A DNA stretch of 64,000 bases from Bin87 sp965204395 (GCA_965204395.1 OZ241987.1:992001-1056000); one strand, 5' to 3'; counted from the first letter of the stretch, positions 8,270 to 16,822 are shown. The notes: generated by a model not told the origin, from the sequence alone. Program-made: numbers and translations.

Positions 8270-9445
8270 TTGACCACCATCACCAAAACCCCTGAGGAGG
8301 CCCGTTCCCAGATTGTCAGCATGGTGCGCGACTTCGTGCGCCAGGAGGTCGAACCGGTCGCCGCCGAGCACGACGCCAACGACACGGTCCCCTACGATCT
8401 CATCGACCAGATGAAGGAACTCGGCCTGTTCGGCATCAACGTCCCCGAGGAATTCGGCGGCATGGGCTTGGACTACACCACCTTCGCCATGATCTTCGAG
8501 GAGATTAGCAAGGGGTACATGGCTCTCACCGGCGCACTGGGCACCCACCATATCCTCACTTATGTGCTCGCCAACTACGGCAATTCCGAGCAGCAGCAGC
8601 GCTTTCTCCCCAGGCTTGCTAGCGGCGAAATCCGTGGTGGCCTCGCCCTCACCGAACCCGGCGGCGGCAGCGACGTGGGCGCTCTCCAAACCCGCGCCGT
8701 CAAGGACGGCGAGGAATATGTCGTCAACGGCTCCAAGATGTTCATCACCAACGCCGAGTCCGGCGACGCCTTCTGCCTCCTTGCCCGCACTGACCCCGAC
8801 CCGTCCATCAAACATCGCGGCCTTTCCGCATTCGTCATCGAGAAGGATGGCAGTCCCGGCTTCAAAGTGGGCCGCCACCTCGACAAGCTGGGCTACCGGG
8901 GCCTAGACACCTGTGAGCTGTTCTTTGAGGATTTCCGGATCCCGGCCGAGAACCTCATCGGCGGCGTAGAAAACGTCGGGTTCGGCCACGTCATGAGCGG
9001 CCTGGAAACCGGACGCATCAACGTCGCCGCCCGCGCCGTCGGCGTGGCCCAGGCCGCCCTGGATGCCTCCATGCGTTATGTCCAGCAGCGTGAAACCTTC
9101 GGACAGCCCATCAGCCAGCACCAGGCCATCCAACTCAAGATCGCCGATATGGCCACCAAGATCCAGGCCGCACGCCTCCTCGTTTACGACGCAGCGACCA
9201 AGAAGGACAGCGGCGAACGCATCGACCTGGAATCCGGCATGGCCAAGTTGTTCGCCAGCGAGGTCTGCGGCGAGGTATCCATGGAGGCCATGCGCATCCA
9301 CGGCGGTTACGGCTATACCAAGGACTTCCCGGTCGAGCGCTACTACCGCGACGCTCCCCTGATGATCATCGGCGAAGGAACCAACGAGATCATGCGGCTG
9401 GTGATCGCCCGTCAATTGCTCCGCCGCCCGGAATACCAACTGTAG
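8270..9445 (+). CDS. acyl-CoA dehydrogenase
   Basis: The protein has the complete acyl-CoA dehydrogenase layout. There is an N-terminal helical domain (FVRQEVEPVA), the middle beta domain with LALTEPGGGSDVGA and MFITNAESGD, and a C-terminal four-helix domain ending RIHGGYGYTKDFPVERYYRD and GEGTNEI, where the catalytic base region lies. It oxidises an acyl-CoA to the enoyl-CoA with FAD and passes electrons to ETF. The start is probably TTG 8270 with AGGAG eight bases upstream, although a TTG at 8252 is also open. It is transcribed rightwards and followed 17 bp later by a small gene and selD. Confidence 0.92.
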   Translation: MTTITKTPEEARSQIVSMVRDFVRQEVEPVAAEHDANDTVPYDLIDQMKELGLFGINVPEEFGGMGLDYTTFAMIFEEISKGYMALTGALGTHHILTYVLANYGNSEQQQRFLPRLASGEIRGGLALTEPGGGSDVGALQTRAVKDGEEYVVNGSKMFITNAESGDAFCLLARTDPDPSIKHRGLSAFVIEKDGSPGFKVGRHLDKLGYRGLDTCELFFEDFRIPAENLIGGVENVGFGHVMSGLETGRINVAARAVGVAQAALDASMRYVQQRETFGQPISQHQAIQLKIADMATKIQAARLLVYDAATKKDSGERIDLESGMAKLFASEVCGEVSMEAMRIHGGYGYTKDFPVERYYRDAPLMIIGEGTNEIMRLVIARQLLRRPEYQL

Positions 9446-9462
9446 CCGGTGCGCTGGGCTTT

Positions 9463-9831
9463 ATGTCATCCCAACAACCGCCACACGAACAGCGTGACGC
9501 CGACGGGCGAGCCCACGCTCGGGCGGCACACGAGTACGCCGACCAGCAGGCCAGCGCGGCCAAACTGCTGTTCAAACTGATCACCCTGCCCTTCTGGCTC
9601 CCGTTCCACCTTGCCGGCGCGTTGAAAGAGCGGCGCGAGATTCGCGCTTTCATCGTCGAGCAGGCGCCGGGGCGGCCAATCACCGACGACCTGATTGTTC
9701 ACCTGACCGTGGCCTGGGCCGAGCGCAACCCGCAACGTTACCCCCACGGGAGATACGGCCAGAAATTTGACCGGCTCAAGGTGCGGTTCGAGAGCGCCGC
9801 CAGGATCCTGCAACAACAAAGGGGATACTAA
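9463..9831 (+). CDS. small conserved-looking hypothetical protein
   Basis: The 122-residue protein is not recognised. It has a hydrophilic N-terminus, a short hydrophobic stretch (LLFKLITLPFWLPFHLAGAL, residues about 35-54) that could be a membrane or amphipathic helix, and a basic C-terminal half. It starts at ATG 9463, 17 bp after the acyl-CoA dehydrogenase stop, and its TAA abuts the selD ATG without a gap. The spacing indicates one transcript and translational coupling to selD. No function is claimed. Confidence 0.65.
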   Translation: MSSQQPPHEQRDADGRAHARAAHEYADQQASAAKLLFKLITLPFWLPFHLAGALKERREIRAFIVEQAPGRPITDDLIVHLTVAWAERNPQRYPHGRYGQKFDRLKVRFESAARILQQQRGY

Positions 9832-10884
9832 ATGACCCAACTGGAAACACCCATTCGTCTCACCGAGTTGTCGCACTGCGCGGGTTGAGCCGCCAAGCTG
9901 AGCCTTGAGGACCTGGGCCAGGTCCTGAGTTATGTTCCCCTGCTGAGCCACCCCGACCTGTTGGTCGGTGCGGAAACCGGCGACGATGCCGCTGTCTATC
10001 GCCTCAACGACGAAACTGCCCTCATAGTAACGGTCGACTTTTTCCCGCCGATAACCGATGACCCATACGAATATGGCGCCATAGCGGCGGCCAACTCCCT
10101 TTCCGACGTGTACGCTATGGGAGGCAAGCCCCTGATCGCGCTCAACGTGGTCGGTTTCCCCGCCTCGCTGGACAAAGAGATCCTCGGCAAAACGCTACAG
10201 GGTGGCTACGCCAAGGCAGCCGAGGCGGAATGCCTCATCGTGGGCGGTCACACCGTGGATGACCCCGAGCCTAAATACGGCCTGTCCGTCATCGGGGTCG
10301 TAGAGCCCGGCAAACAGGTGAGCAACGCCGGCGCCAAACCCGGCGACGTCCTGGTTCTGAGCAAGCCCATCGGCACGGGCATCATCACCACCGCCGGCAA
10401 GCAGGGCGTGGTCGATCCCGACGTGCTGGCCGGCGCTGTGGCGAATATGGCCGCTTTGAACCGTCCCGCCGCCCAGGCAATGCAGAAGGTTGGCGTCAAC
10501 GCCGCCACCGACATCACCGGATTTGGCCTGATGGGACACCTCAAGAGCATGGTCAAGGGTAGTGGCGTATCTGCCGAAGTAAACCTGTCCGCCGTGCCCG
10601 TCTTGCCCGGCACCCGCGAACTCTTGGAACGCGGCGTCGCCCCCGGCGGCACCCACCGTAACGTTAGCAGCGTTAACGACGCCGTGCGGTGGGACTCCAA
10701 ACTCACCGACGACGACCGTATGCTCCTGTGCGACGCTCAGACCTCCGGCGGGCTGCTAATTTCAGTACCTGGCGACCGGGCGGACGCTCTGATCAACGCC
10801 CTCGTAGACGAGGGAGCTCCATGCGCCGCGGTGGTCGGACACATAACCGACGGAGACCCCGGCACCATCGTCGCCACCCCTTAA
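9832..10884 (+). CDS. selD: selenide, water dikinase, selenocysteine-containing (in-frame UGA)
   Basis: SelD makes selenophosphate from selenide and ATP for selenocysteine and selenouridine synthesis. Reading from ATG 9832, the first 18 codons give IRLTELSHCAG and then TGA at 9886-9888, after which the same frame continues without stop to 10884. The peptide around it, HCAGUAAKLS, aligns with the catalytic HGAGCGCK segment of E. coli SelD, with U in place of the nucleophilic cysteine (Cys17). The second cysteine of that motif is alanine here. Later family motifs are present: GDDAAVY, VDFFPP, the SDVYAMG block, GGHTVDDPEPKYGL, and the C-terminal CDAQTSGGLL. Ordinary gene calling would begin wrongly at 9961 and lose the active site. 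A SECIS-like hairpin follows the UGA. Confidence 0.93.
9889..9927 (+). promoter_or_regulatory. SECIS-like hairpin directing UGA recoding in selD
   Basis: Immediately after the selD UGA, a perfect 7-bp stem AGGACCT (9908-9914)/AGGTCCT (9920-9926) closes a five-base loop GGGCC that starts with G. The loop is 26 bases after the UGA. Bacterial SECIS elements are hairpins within the coding sequence just downstream of UGA with a small loop containing a leading G, so position and shape fit. Binding by SelB is inferred. Confidence 0.75.
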
Positions 10885-10906
10885 ATAAAACAACCGGAGT
10901 TGATGG

Positions 10907-11569
10907 ATGACTACTGCCGACCAGCAAGACCAGCAAGCTTCCGCTCCCGAGCCTCAGTTCGGCCTGAAGCGTCCCGACCAGGTGAAAATCGCACCGCCTG
11001 CCGGCGAGCGCGTCCCGCCGGGTCAGTTCGTCGCCAAGACCTTTCCCGTCCTCACCTACGGCGATACCCCAGAAATCGACCTGTCAACTTGGCGGATGCG
11101 CGTGTGGGGCTTGGTGGACAACGAAATCGAACTTGACTGGCCCCAGTTCTGCGCCCTTCCTTGGGTCGAACTGAACGCCGATTTCCACTGCGTCACCCAA
11201 TGGTCCTCGCTCGATCAGACTTGGGAAGGTGTGTGGGTCGCAGACCTTTTGGAACTGGCGGGCATCGATCACCGGGCTCAGCACATCATGGCCCACTGCT
11301 TCGGCGACTACACCACCAACGTTCCTCTGGATCTGGCGTTGTCTGAAGGATTGCTGGCCCACAAGCAGAACGGCGCGGAGATCGGGAAAGACCACGGTTG
11401 GCCCTTGCGCCTGATCATCCCCAGCCGTTACGGTTGGAAATCGGCAAAATGGGTTAACGGCATCGAACTTTTGGCGGAAGACGCCCCCGGATTTTGGGAG
11501 CAGCGCGGTTACAACAACAACGCCGACCCCTGGCTGGAAGAACGGTTCTGGCCTGAACTGACCCACTGA
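10907..11569 (+). CDS. sulfite-oxidase-like molybdopterin-dependent oxidoreductase
   Basis: The 220-residue protein belongs to the oxidoreductase molybdopterin-binding family (sulfite oxidase/MsrP fold). The molybdenum-ligating cysteine is seen in DFHCVTQWS (about residue 90). Further family motifs are W-x-G-V-x-V-x-D-LLELAGI, HCFGDYTTNVPLDLAL, and a C-terminal HGWPLRLIIPSRYGWKSAKW. No haem or transmembrane domain and no clear signal peptide is visible, so it is probably a soluble cytoplasmic member. Start ATG 10907 has GGAG seven bases upstream, 22 bp after selD, so co-transcription is likely. It is followed by a strong palindromic terminator. Confidence 0.88.
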   Translation: MTTADQQDQQASAPEPQFGLKRPDQVKIAPPAGERVPPGQFVAKTFPVLTYGDTPEIDLSTWRMRVWGLVDNEIELDWPQFCALPWVELNADFHCVTQWSSLDQTWEGVWVADLLELAGIDHRAQHIMAHCFGDYTTNVPLDLALSEGLLAHKQNGAEIGKDHGWPLRLIIPSRYGWKSAKWVNGIELLAEDAPGFWEQRGYNNNADPWLEERFWPELTH

Positions 11570-11595
11570 ATCGTCCGGCCCATTACCGCAAAACC

Positions 11596-11626
11596 AACGG
11601 GGGCGGATATGGTATCCGCCCCCGTT
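11596..11626. terminator. strong bidirectional hairpin between convergent genes
   Basis: A perfect 14-bp stem (AACGGGGGCGGATA paired with TATCCGCCCCCGTT) with a three-base loop lies between the stop codons of the molybdopterin oxidoreductase and the small zinc-ribbon gene. The U-tract is weak, but stem strength and position between convergent genes support termination. Confidence 0.8.
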
Positions 11627-11649
11627 GTTACCATTTCGCTGGTGGACGT

Positions 11650-11850
11650 TTATGCGGCTCGAAGCAATTCCTTGGTCGACCTGGACTTGGCCACGGCGCG
11701 CTCGGGTTTCACAACCTCCACCGCCACGGTGGGAGCATCAAGGTCCTTGTGCAGGCCGCACTGGAAGCAGTTTATGAACATGCCGTAAATGTCCCGTTTG
11801 AGCTGCAGGTCCCCTCCACATTTGGGACAGGCGTTGAATTTGATGGTCAT
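11650..11850 (-). CDS. small zinc-ribbon protein
   Basis: The 66-residue protein has two CxxC knuckles, CPKC at residues 8-11 and CFQC at about 29-32, separated by a short beta region, which would form one zinc ribbon. The tail is basic and variable. Start ATG 11850 has GAGGAGG six bases upstream, so it is a real gene despite its size. No function is known; a nucleic-acid or protein-binding adaptor is the usual role of such ribbons. It is transcribed away from the heat-shock operon. Confidence 0.7.
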   Translation of the reverse strand: MTIKFNACPKCGGDLQLKRDIYGMFINCFQCGLHKDLDAPTVAVEVVKPERAVAKSRSTKELLRAA

Positions 11851-12017
11851 GATGTACCTCCTCGCCGAAAACTATGCGTGGCGCTGTTGTATGTGGAGTG
11901 CGTTGTGTTATCGCTCGGTGGTTATACGTATGGAACCTATGGATCGGATCGCTGTGCTGTAAAGTTATGCTCCTTGTCAGAATTTCCAATGACCGTTTCG
12001 GTTCTGTCAGAAAGGAA

Positions 12018-12054
12018 TATATCCCTTGACACGCCTCATGTCAAGGGATATAGT
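12018..12054 (+). promoter_or_regulatory. HAIR-like HspR operator overlapping a sigma-70-type promoter
   Basis: A perfect 14-bp inverted repeat with a 7-bp spacer spans 12018-12052. Its core CTTGACA-N7-TGTCAAG has the geometry of the HspR-associated inverted repeat (CTTGAGT-N7-ACTCAAG). The same bases contain TTGACA (12026-12031) and, 17 bp later, TATAGT (12049-12054), a near-ideal promoter. A repressor bound here would cover the -35 and spacer. It lies 60 bp upstream of hspR, so HspR autoregulation of the hspR-grpE-dnaK operon is the likely meaning. Confidence 0.85.
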
Positions 12055-12114
12055 TGACCCATAGCAATGTGATATAATTCACATAGGCGGAGTCAGCAAC
12101 GACGAGGCAAAGTT

Positions 12115-12651
12115 ATGCAGCAGCGACGGCCGGGACAGACGCGCGGAGGACGCAGACATCTGGAGCCATATCCGGCTCCTTCTGTCGACGCTCCGGCATC
12201 TTGGCCTACCTCTATGCCGCCCGTTGCCGACTCCAGCGCCGTTGATCCAGCGCAGGCCGCGGCCGGCGAATTGGAAGGTGTGTACATCATCTCCGTCGCC
12301 GCCCGCCTGTTGGAGATGCACCCGCAGACTCTTCGCAAATACGAGCGATTGGGCCTGATTCAACCGGTCCGCACCGTGGGCATGTTGAGGCTCTACTCAC
12401 AGGAAGACCTGCGCAAGGTAATGCTGATTCGCCACCTTATGGACAACCTGGGATTGAACCTCGCCGGCGTCGAGTTCACGCTGAAGCTAGTCAACAACCT
12501 CAACGTGTTCTCGCGCAGGCTTGCGTTATCAACCAACGATCCCAACGTCGCGGAACGCATCCGCGAGGAAATCACCCTGCTTTGCGACAGTTTGAGCCTG
12601 CCGGCTCCGGACCGGTTTTCCCCTACCCACGAATCCAGGAACTCTCAATGA
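12115..12651 (+). CDS. hspR: HspR-like MerR-family heat-shock repressor
   Basis: The 178-residue protein has a MerR helix-turn-helix at about residues 57-125: YIISVAARLLEMHPQTLRKY followed by ERLGLIQPVRT and RLYSQEDL. These are close to the known HspR motif in which the MHPQTLR helix reads the operator. HspR represses dnaK operons, with DnaK as co-repressor. The first 50 residues are a proline-rich extension not typical of HspR. ATG 12115 has GAGG seven bases upstream; ATG 12214 is an alternative that would remove this extension. It is the first gene of the operon, downstream of the HAIR-like site, and overlaps grpE by ATGA. Confidence 0.85.
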   Translation: MQQRRPGQTRGGRRHLEPYPAPSVDAPASWPTSMPPVADSSAVDPAQAAAGELEGVYIISVAARLLEMHPQTLRKYERLGLIQPVRTVGMLRLYSQEDLRKVMLIRHLMDNLGLNLAGVEFTLKLVNNLNVFSRRLALSTNDPNVAERIREEITLLCDSLSLPAPDRFSPTHESRNSQ

Positions 12652-13274
12652 CAACTGAGCCAATGAATCCTAACGACGACTACCCACCTGAAAATTCGGC
12701 TCCGGCCGACGCAGCGGCGTGCCAGGAAGAGGACACCGACGCGACTGCTCCAGACGTCCCGGAACCGCCTCCATTGACTCCCGAACAGGAGGCAACCATG
12801 CTGCGGGCGGCTTTGGCCGAAGCCAATGAAGAAATCGCCCGCCAAATGGACGCCGTGCAGCGTGGCCGGGCGGATTTGGCCAACGCGCGCCGACGCCACG
12901 ACGAGGACCGCCTGAACATCCAGCAACAGGCCAACAGCCGTTTGTTGGTGCAACTGCTGCCCATCGTCGACGAGCTGGACCTCGCCGTGAACCACTTGGA
13001 GAGCAACGGACAGGATCCTGACAGCGAAGCCGCATCCGAATCCTGGGTGCAAGGCGTCCGCCTGATTCAGCGCAAGCTCACCGGGTTCCTCGAATCTCAG
13101 GGCGTGGTCCGCATCGAAGCCCTCGGTCACCAGTTCAACCCCGAGGTGCACGAGGCCGTCGGCATGACCAGTGTTGATGGAGCCGAGTCCGGCTCTATCG
13201 TCGAAGTCCTGCGTCAGGGCTACCGCTTGCACGATCGAGTGGTCCAGGCGGCGCAGGTGGTCGTCAATCAGTAA
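12648..13274 (+). CDS. grpE: nucleotide exchange factor GrpE
   Basis: GrpE releases ADP from DnaK. The protein of 208 residues has an acidic disordered N-terminus, a long coiled coil (about residues 50-95, RADLANARRRHDEDRLN), and the C-terminal beta domain with GVVRIEALGHQFNPEVHEAV and VVEVLRQGYRLHDRVVQAAQVVV-type signature. The ATG at 12648 overlaps the hspR stop (ATGA), giving translational coupling; longer upstream frames inside hspR are not used. The next gene is dnaK after 78 bp. Confidence 0.92.
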   Translation: MTTEPMNPNDDYPPENSAPADAAACQEEDTDATAPDVPEPPPLTPEQEATMLRAALAEANEEIARQMDAVQRGRADLANARRRHDEDRLNIQQQANSRLLVQLLPIVDELDLAVNHLESNGQDPDSEAASESWVQGVRLIQRKLTGFLESQGVVRIEALGHQFNPEVHEAVGMTSVDGAESGSIVEVLRQGYRLHDRVVQAAQVVVNQ

Positions 13275-13352
13275 ATGTTCCTCCCCAGCCCGGATGGGCA
13301 ACTCAATCGTTAATCCGAACCAAACCTTTTATCAGATCACAGGAGTACCACA

Positions 13353-15242
13353 ATGGCAAAAATTTTGGGCATCGACCTCGGCACTACCAACTCGGTGGCT
13401 GCGGTCATAGAAGCCGGAGAAGCAGATGTGGTGGAGAGCGCCGAGGGCAACCGCATCACCCCGTCGGTGGTGGCCGTTAACACCCGCAGCGGCGAACGTT
13501 ATGTGGGGCAGACCGCTAAACGGCAGGCCGTCACTAATCCGGAAAACACCATCTTCTCCGTAAAACGTTTGATGGGCCGCCGGTTCAGCGACGCTGAGGT
13601 GCAGGATGCTGCAACTCGGCTTCCCTACAAGATCGTGTCCGGCGATAACGGCGACGCCCACGTGGAAATGGGCGGCCAATCCTATGCGCCTCCTCAGATT
13701 TCCAGCATGGTCCTGCAGAAGATCCGCCAGGACGCGGAAGCCAAGTTGGGCGAACGTATCACGCAAGCCGTGATCACCGTCCCTGCCTATTTCAACGATG
13801 CCCAGCGCCAGGCCACTAAGGACGCCGGGACCATCGCGGGGTTGGAAGTCCTGCGTATCATCAACGAGCCCACGGCGTCGTCCCTGGCCTATGGCATCGA
13901 CCGGCAGCAGACCGATTCCACCGTCGCCGTTTTTGACCTAGGCGGCGGCACCTTCGACATCACCATCCTCGAGCTGGGCGACGGAGTGTTCGAAGTGCTC
14001 TCCACCAACGGCGATACCTACCTCGGTGGAGACGACTTCGACGAAGCCATCCTGGAGTGGTTGGTCGCCGAGTTTCGCGCGGAGACCGGGATCGATCTGG
14101 CCCAGGATCGTATGGCCCTGCAGCGTTTGCGCGACGCTGCCGAGCGCGCCAAGATCGAGCTTTCCAGCACTTTGGAAACCGAAATCAACCTGCCATTCAT
14201 CACCGCCGACGCCAGTGGTCCGCAGCACTTGGTCAAACCCCTCAGCCGTTCCCGCCTCGAGCAATTGGTTGGCCAATTAATCGACCGCACCGAGGGCCCT
14301 TGTCGCCAGGCTATCGCCGACGCCGGCGTCTCCGTCGACAACATCAACGACGTCATCCTGGTTGGTGGCATGACGCGCATGCCATCCGTACAGGAAAAGG
14401 TCCAGCGGATCTTCGGGAAGGAACCCTCCCGCACCGTTAATCCGGACGAAGCCGTGGCGCTGGGCGCGGCCATCCAGGCCGGCGTGTTGGGCGGTGAGGT
14501 CGGAGACATCGTTCTCCTCGACGTCACCCCGCTCACCCTCGGCATCGAGACCCTGGGGAATGTGACCACCGCGTTGATCCCTCGCAACACCACCATCCCA
14601 ACCAAAAAAACGGAGACATTCACCACCGCTGCCGACAACCAGCCCAGTGTGGACATCCACGTCCTGCAGGGCGAACGCCCGATGTCCGCCGACAACAAGA
14701 CCATCGGTCGGTTCATGCTCGACGGGATTCTGCCTGCTCCGCGAGGTATCCCTCAGATCGACGTTACGTTCGACATCGACTCCAACGGCATCCTCAGCGT
14801 CTCCGCTCAGGACAAAGGTACCGGCAAAGAGCAGCGCATCGTCATACAGACCAGCAGCGGCCTTTCCCAGGAAGACATCGAGCAGATGATGCAGGAGGCC
14901 CAGGCTAACGAGGAGGCGGACCGCGCCCGCCGCGCCGAGGTTGAAACGCGCAACCAGGCGGACAGCTTGGCCTACTCCGCTGAACGCTTGCTCGCCGAGC
15001 ACGCCGAGATTCTGCCCGCCGATCTCAAAGCAGAAGCCGAAGAAAAGCTGATGGCTCTCCGGTCGGCAATCGCAGCCAACAACGTCGCCCAGATGCAGAC
15101 GGCCATGAACGAACTCAACGACGTCCTCCAGAGGGTCGGCCAAGCGGTCTATTCGCAACCTGGCAGTGATGCCGCAGGTGCGGGGCCTAGCGGAGATACA
15201 CCAGGCGACGACACGGTGGAAGGGGAGTTCAGGGAAGTTTAG
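13353..15242 (+). CDS. dnaK: molecular chaperone DnaK (Hsp70)
   Basis: The 629-residue protein is a full-length Hsp70. The N-terminal ATPase signature GIDLGTTNSVAAV, the VPAYFNDAQRQATKDAG segment, FDLGGGTFDITIL, and VGGMTRMP are all present. The substrate-binding domain has LLDVTPLTLGIET, followed by the helical lid and an acidic tail. Start ATG 13353 has AGGAG nine bases upstream. It ends the hspR-grpE-dnaK operon; no dnaJ follows, so the J-protein must be elsewhere. DnaK probably acts with HspR to sense heat stress through the HAIR-like site upstream. Confidence 0.96.
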   Translation: MAKILGIDLGTTNSVAAVIEAGEADVVESAEGNRITPSVVAVNTRSGERYVGQTAKRQAVTNPENTIFSVKRLMGRRFSDAEVQDAATRLPYKIVSGDNGDAHVEMGGQSYAPPQISSMVLQKIRQDAEAKLGERITQAVITVPAYFNDAQRQATKDAGTIAGLEVLRIINEPTASSLAYGIDRQQTDSTVAVFDLGGGTFDITILELGDGVFEVLSTNGDTYLGGDDFDEAILEWLVAEFRAETGIDLAQDRMALQRLRDAAERAKIELSSTLETEINLPFITADASGPQHLVKPLSRSRLEQLVGQLIDRTEGPCRQAIADAGVSVDNINDVILVGGMTRMPSVQEKVQRIFGKEPSRTVNPDEAVALGAAIQAGVLGGEVGDIVLLDVTPLTLGIETLGNVTTALIPRNTTIPTKKTETFTTAADNQPSVDIHVLQGERPMSADNKTIGRFMLDGILPAPRGIPQIDVTFDIDSNGILSVSAQDKGTGKEQRIVIQTSSGLSQEDIEQMMQEAQANEEADRARRAEVETRNQADSLAYSAERLLAEHAEILPADLKAEAEEKLMALRSAIAANNVAQMQTAMNELNDVLQRVGQAVYSQPGSDAAGAGPSGDTPGDDTVEGEFREV

Positions 15243-15465
15243 TAGGTGCCCGAATCCTGGCAACCGAATCCGTCAGGCCAAACCGGACACTCACCTTTTG
15301 TCGCGGTCGCGGTCCTCGGATGGTGTTATATCGAGATTGCCAAACTGCAAAACCCATGTAAACTACGCACGCAACGATATTCCTCGATCCTGAAAGTGCT
15401 ATAATGGCGGTGAGGCTGCCATCCGCCGCGATGGTGCCACCCCGCCGGACATTGGGAGATATGCA
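15243..15465. other. intergenic region with a possible promoter
   Basis: No gene is visible. A TATAAT at 15400-15405 lies 60 bp before the next small gene, but no clear -35 box sits 17 bp upstream, so it is only a candidate promoter. Confidence 0.4.
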
Positions 15466-15798
15466 ATGAACGCATCACAGAGAGACGACGTCGAAGTCGG
15501 CGGATTGGAGAACGAAAACCCGACCGCGGAGTCTGTTCAGCTTGGCGTGGATCAGCAGGCTGGCCCCCAGGTAGAAGACTTTGACACCGAGTCGCTTACG
15601 CCGTTGCAGACCCATTATCTGGAATCGTTGCGACAATTGGTGGCAGTGAAAAACGATTATCAGTCGGGCTCCGAGTACGAGTCATGGATGATGGAGTCCA
15701 TCAACCGCTCTATTTACTCCGCTCTGCGCGATTGCATAGAAGCCAACATCGGCACCATTGCCAAGGAACTTCTCCACAGCGAGCATCAGGTCAACTAG
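15466..15798 (+). CDS. small hypothetical protein
   Basis: The 110-residue acidic protein is not recognised. The N-terminal half is low complexity (E, N, Q-rich) and the C-terminal half, from about residue 45, is predicted helical (LQTHYLESLRQLVAVKNDY, then ESINRSIYSALRDCIEANI). A GGGAGA motif precedes ATG 15466 and a TATAAT lies 60 bp upstream. It stands alone between dnaK and the tRNA array. No function is claimed. Confidence 0.6.
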   Translation: MNASQRDDVEVGGLENENPTAESVQLGVDQQAGPQVEDFDTESLTPLQTHYLESLRQLVAVKNDYQSGSEYESWMMESINRSIYSALRDCIEANIGTIAKELLHSEHQVN

Positions 15799-15935
15799 GC
15801 GTAACGATCCAAACGGCGGTGGGTCACCTGTAGCGGCGCCCGGCCGCCGTTTGGCGTTAATTCCAAGCGGTCTGCGAGAATCAGGCCTTTCAAATCGAGC
15901 TGTCAAAATCTGTGATATAATCCGGTCATGAGCAT

Positions 15936-16022
15936 GCCGAGGTGGTGGAAATGGTAGACACGCGGTCTTGAGGGGGCCGTGGGCTTTCGCTCGTGTGGGT
16001 TCAAGTCCCGCCCTCGGCACCA
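15936..16022 (+). tRNA. tRNA-Leu (anticodon GAG), CCA encoded
   Basis: The 7-bp acceptor stem GCCGAGG/CCTCGGC, discriminator A and an encoded CCA define the ends. The anticodon arm is CGGTC-TTGAGGG-GGCCG, giving anticodon GAG. A long variable arm (GTGGGCTTTCGCTCGT) and a T-arm with GGTTCAAGTCC confirm a class II leucine tRNA. Confidence 0.95.
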
Positions 16023-16087
16023 ACCGGACTCGGCGGGTGAAGCGGCAACAACATCCAGGGCCGAAAGGCGCACAGGATCAGGAGCGA

Positions 16088-16164
16088 GGCGACGTAGCCA
16101 AGTGGACTAAGGCGGAGGTCTGCAAAACCTCTATTCGGCGGTTCGAATCCGCCCGTCGCCTCCA
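16088..16164 (+). tRNA. tRNA-Cys (anticodon GCA), CCA encoded
   Basis: The acceptor stem GGCGACG/CGTCGCC is followed by discriminator U, which is the cysteine identity base, and CCA. The anticodon arm GAGGT-CTGCAAA-ACCTC gives GCA, and the T-arm GGTTCGAATCC is canonical. It lies 65 bp after the first leucine tRNA. Confidence 0.95.
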
Positions 16165-16267
16165 ATATCGTCAAATGGACACCGGTCAACCAACCACATA
16201 GACCAGCGTCTGGAACGCGCACCGATTTGCGGGGCAGATCGAGTTGCGCGATTATTTTTACCTCCGT

Positions 16268-16351
16268 GCCGAGGTGGCGAAAAGGTAGACGCGGCGGACT
16301 TAAAATCCGCTACCTCCTGGAGGTGTGTGGGTTCGAGTCCCTCCCTCGGCA
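16268..16351 (+). tRNA. tRNA-Leu (anticodon TAA), CCA not encoded
   Basis: The acceptor stem GCCGAGG/CCTCGGC and discriminator A at 16351 define the gene, and the following bases are CTA rather than CCA. The anticodon arm GCGGA-CTTAAAA-TCCGC gives TAA; a long variable arm and GGTTCGAGTCC T-arm are present. It is the last normal chromosomal gene before the accessory region, and leucine tRNA 3' ends are common integration sites. Confidence 0.95.
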
Positions 16352-16501
16352 CTAAAATCTCAATAACGAGCGATCACAAACTCAAAGGTGGTATCAATAA
16401 GAAGCGCATAGGTAAATTTCGGCTCATTTTGCTGGACAAATGCTGGACAAATTCCCAGCAATCCACAGCACTGGACCACAACCCGCAGCACTCTCATATG
16501 G

Positions 16502-16538
16502 ATCGCGCCCGCGCAATTGCCGGGCGCGATTTCTTTTT
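16502..16538 (+). terminator. rho-independent terminator after the tRNA array
   Basis: A perfect 10-bp stem ATCGCGCCCG/CGGGCGCGAT (16502-16511, 16521-16530) is followed by TTCTTTTT. It lies 150 bp after tRNA-Leu(TAA) and probably ends the tRNA transcript. Confidence 0.88.
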
Positions 16539-16784
16539 CGCGTCGCCGGGGCCGCGTCTGAGGATTAGTGGCGGGGACTGGTGGAAGAGTGTCGTAGCGA
16601 CGGTTTCACGCATCCATTTCACCCTTCAACGTCCGTTAATCAACCTCACAGAAAGGGCAAGGTGGAACAGCTTTCGTTCCCAAAAACGGGCGATGGACCC
16701 GCCCACGCGGTCCAATTTACCGCCGCCTTTTCCAATATGAAAACCCGATTTTCAGTCGCACACGGGCATTTCAGTTACGTCCTG

Positions 16785-16822
16785 ACCCCGTCCGGGAGCT
16801 TTCCGGACGGGGTTTCCATTTC
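16785..16822 (+). terminator. second hairpin, terminator-like
   Basis: A perfect 11-bp stem ACCCCGTCCGG/CCGGACGGGGT (16785-16795, 16803-16813) is followed by TTTCCATTT. It lies 60 bp upstream of the PrimPol-like gene and may insulate it from the tRNA side. The stretch 16539-16784 between the two hairpins shows no gene. Confidence 0.65.

Noticed and set aside
6907..8385. Long minus-strand open frame of 492 codons opposite the IS4 transposase
   Set aside because: It mirrors an intact IS4 transposase with clear DDE and YREK motifs, spans both IS ends, and its translation has no domain character.
9961..10884. selD starting at 9961
   Set aside because: It would omit the catalytic segment; the upstream frame continues through an in-frame UGA with SelD similarity.
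14277..15263. Minus-strand frame of 328 codons opposite dnaK
   Set aside because: dnaK on the plus strand is full length and unmistakable.
16352..16480. Integrase gene fragment directly after tRNA-Leu (TGCTGGACAAA repeated twice)
   Set aside because: The repeat is short and neither strand gives recognisable integrase sequence.
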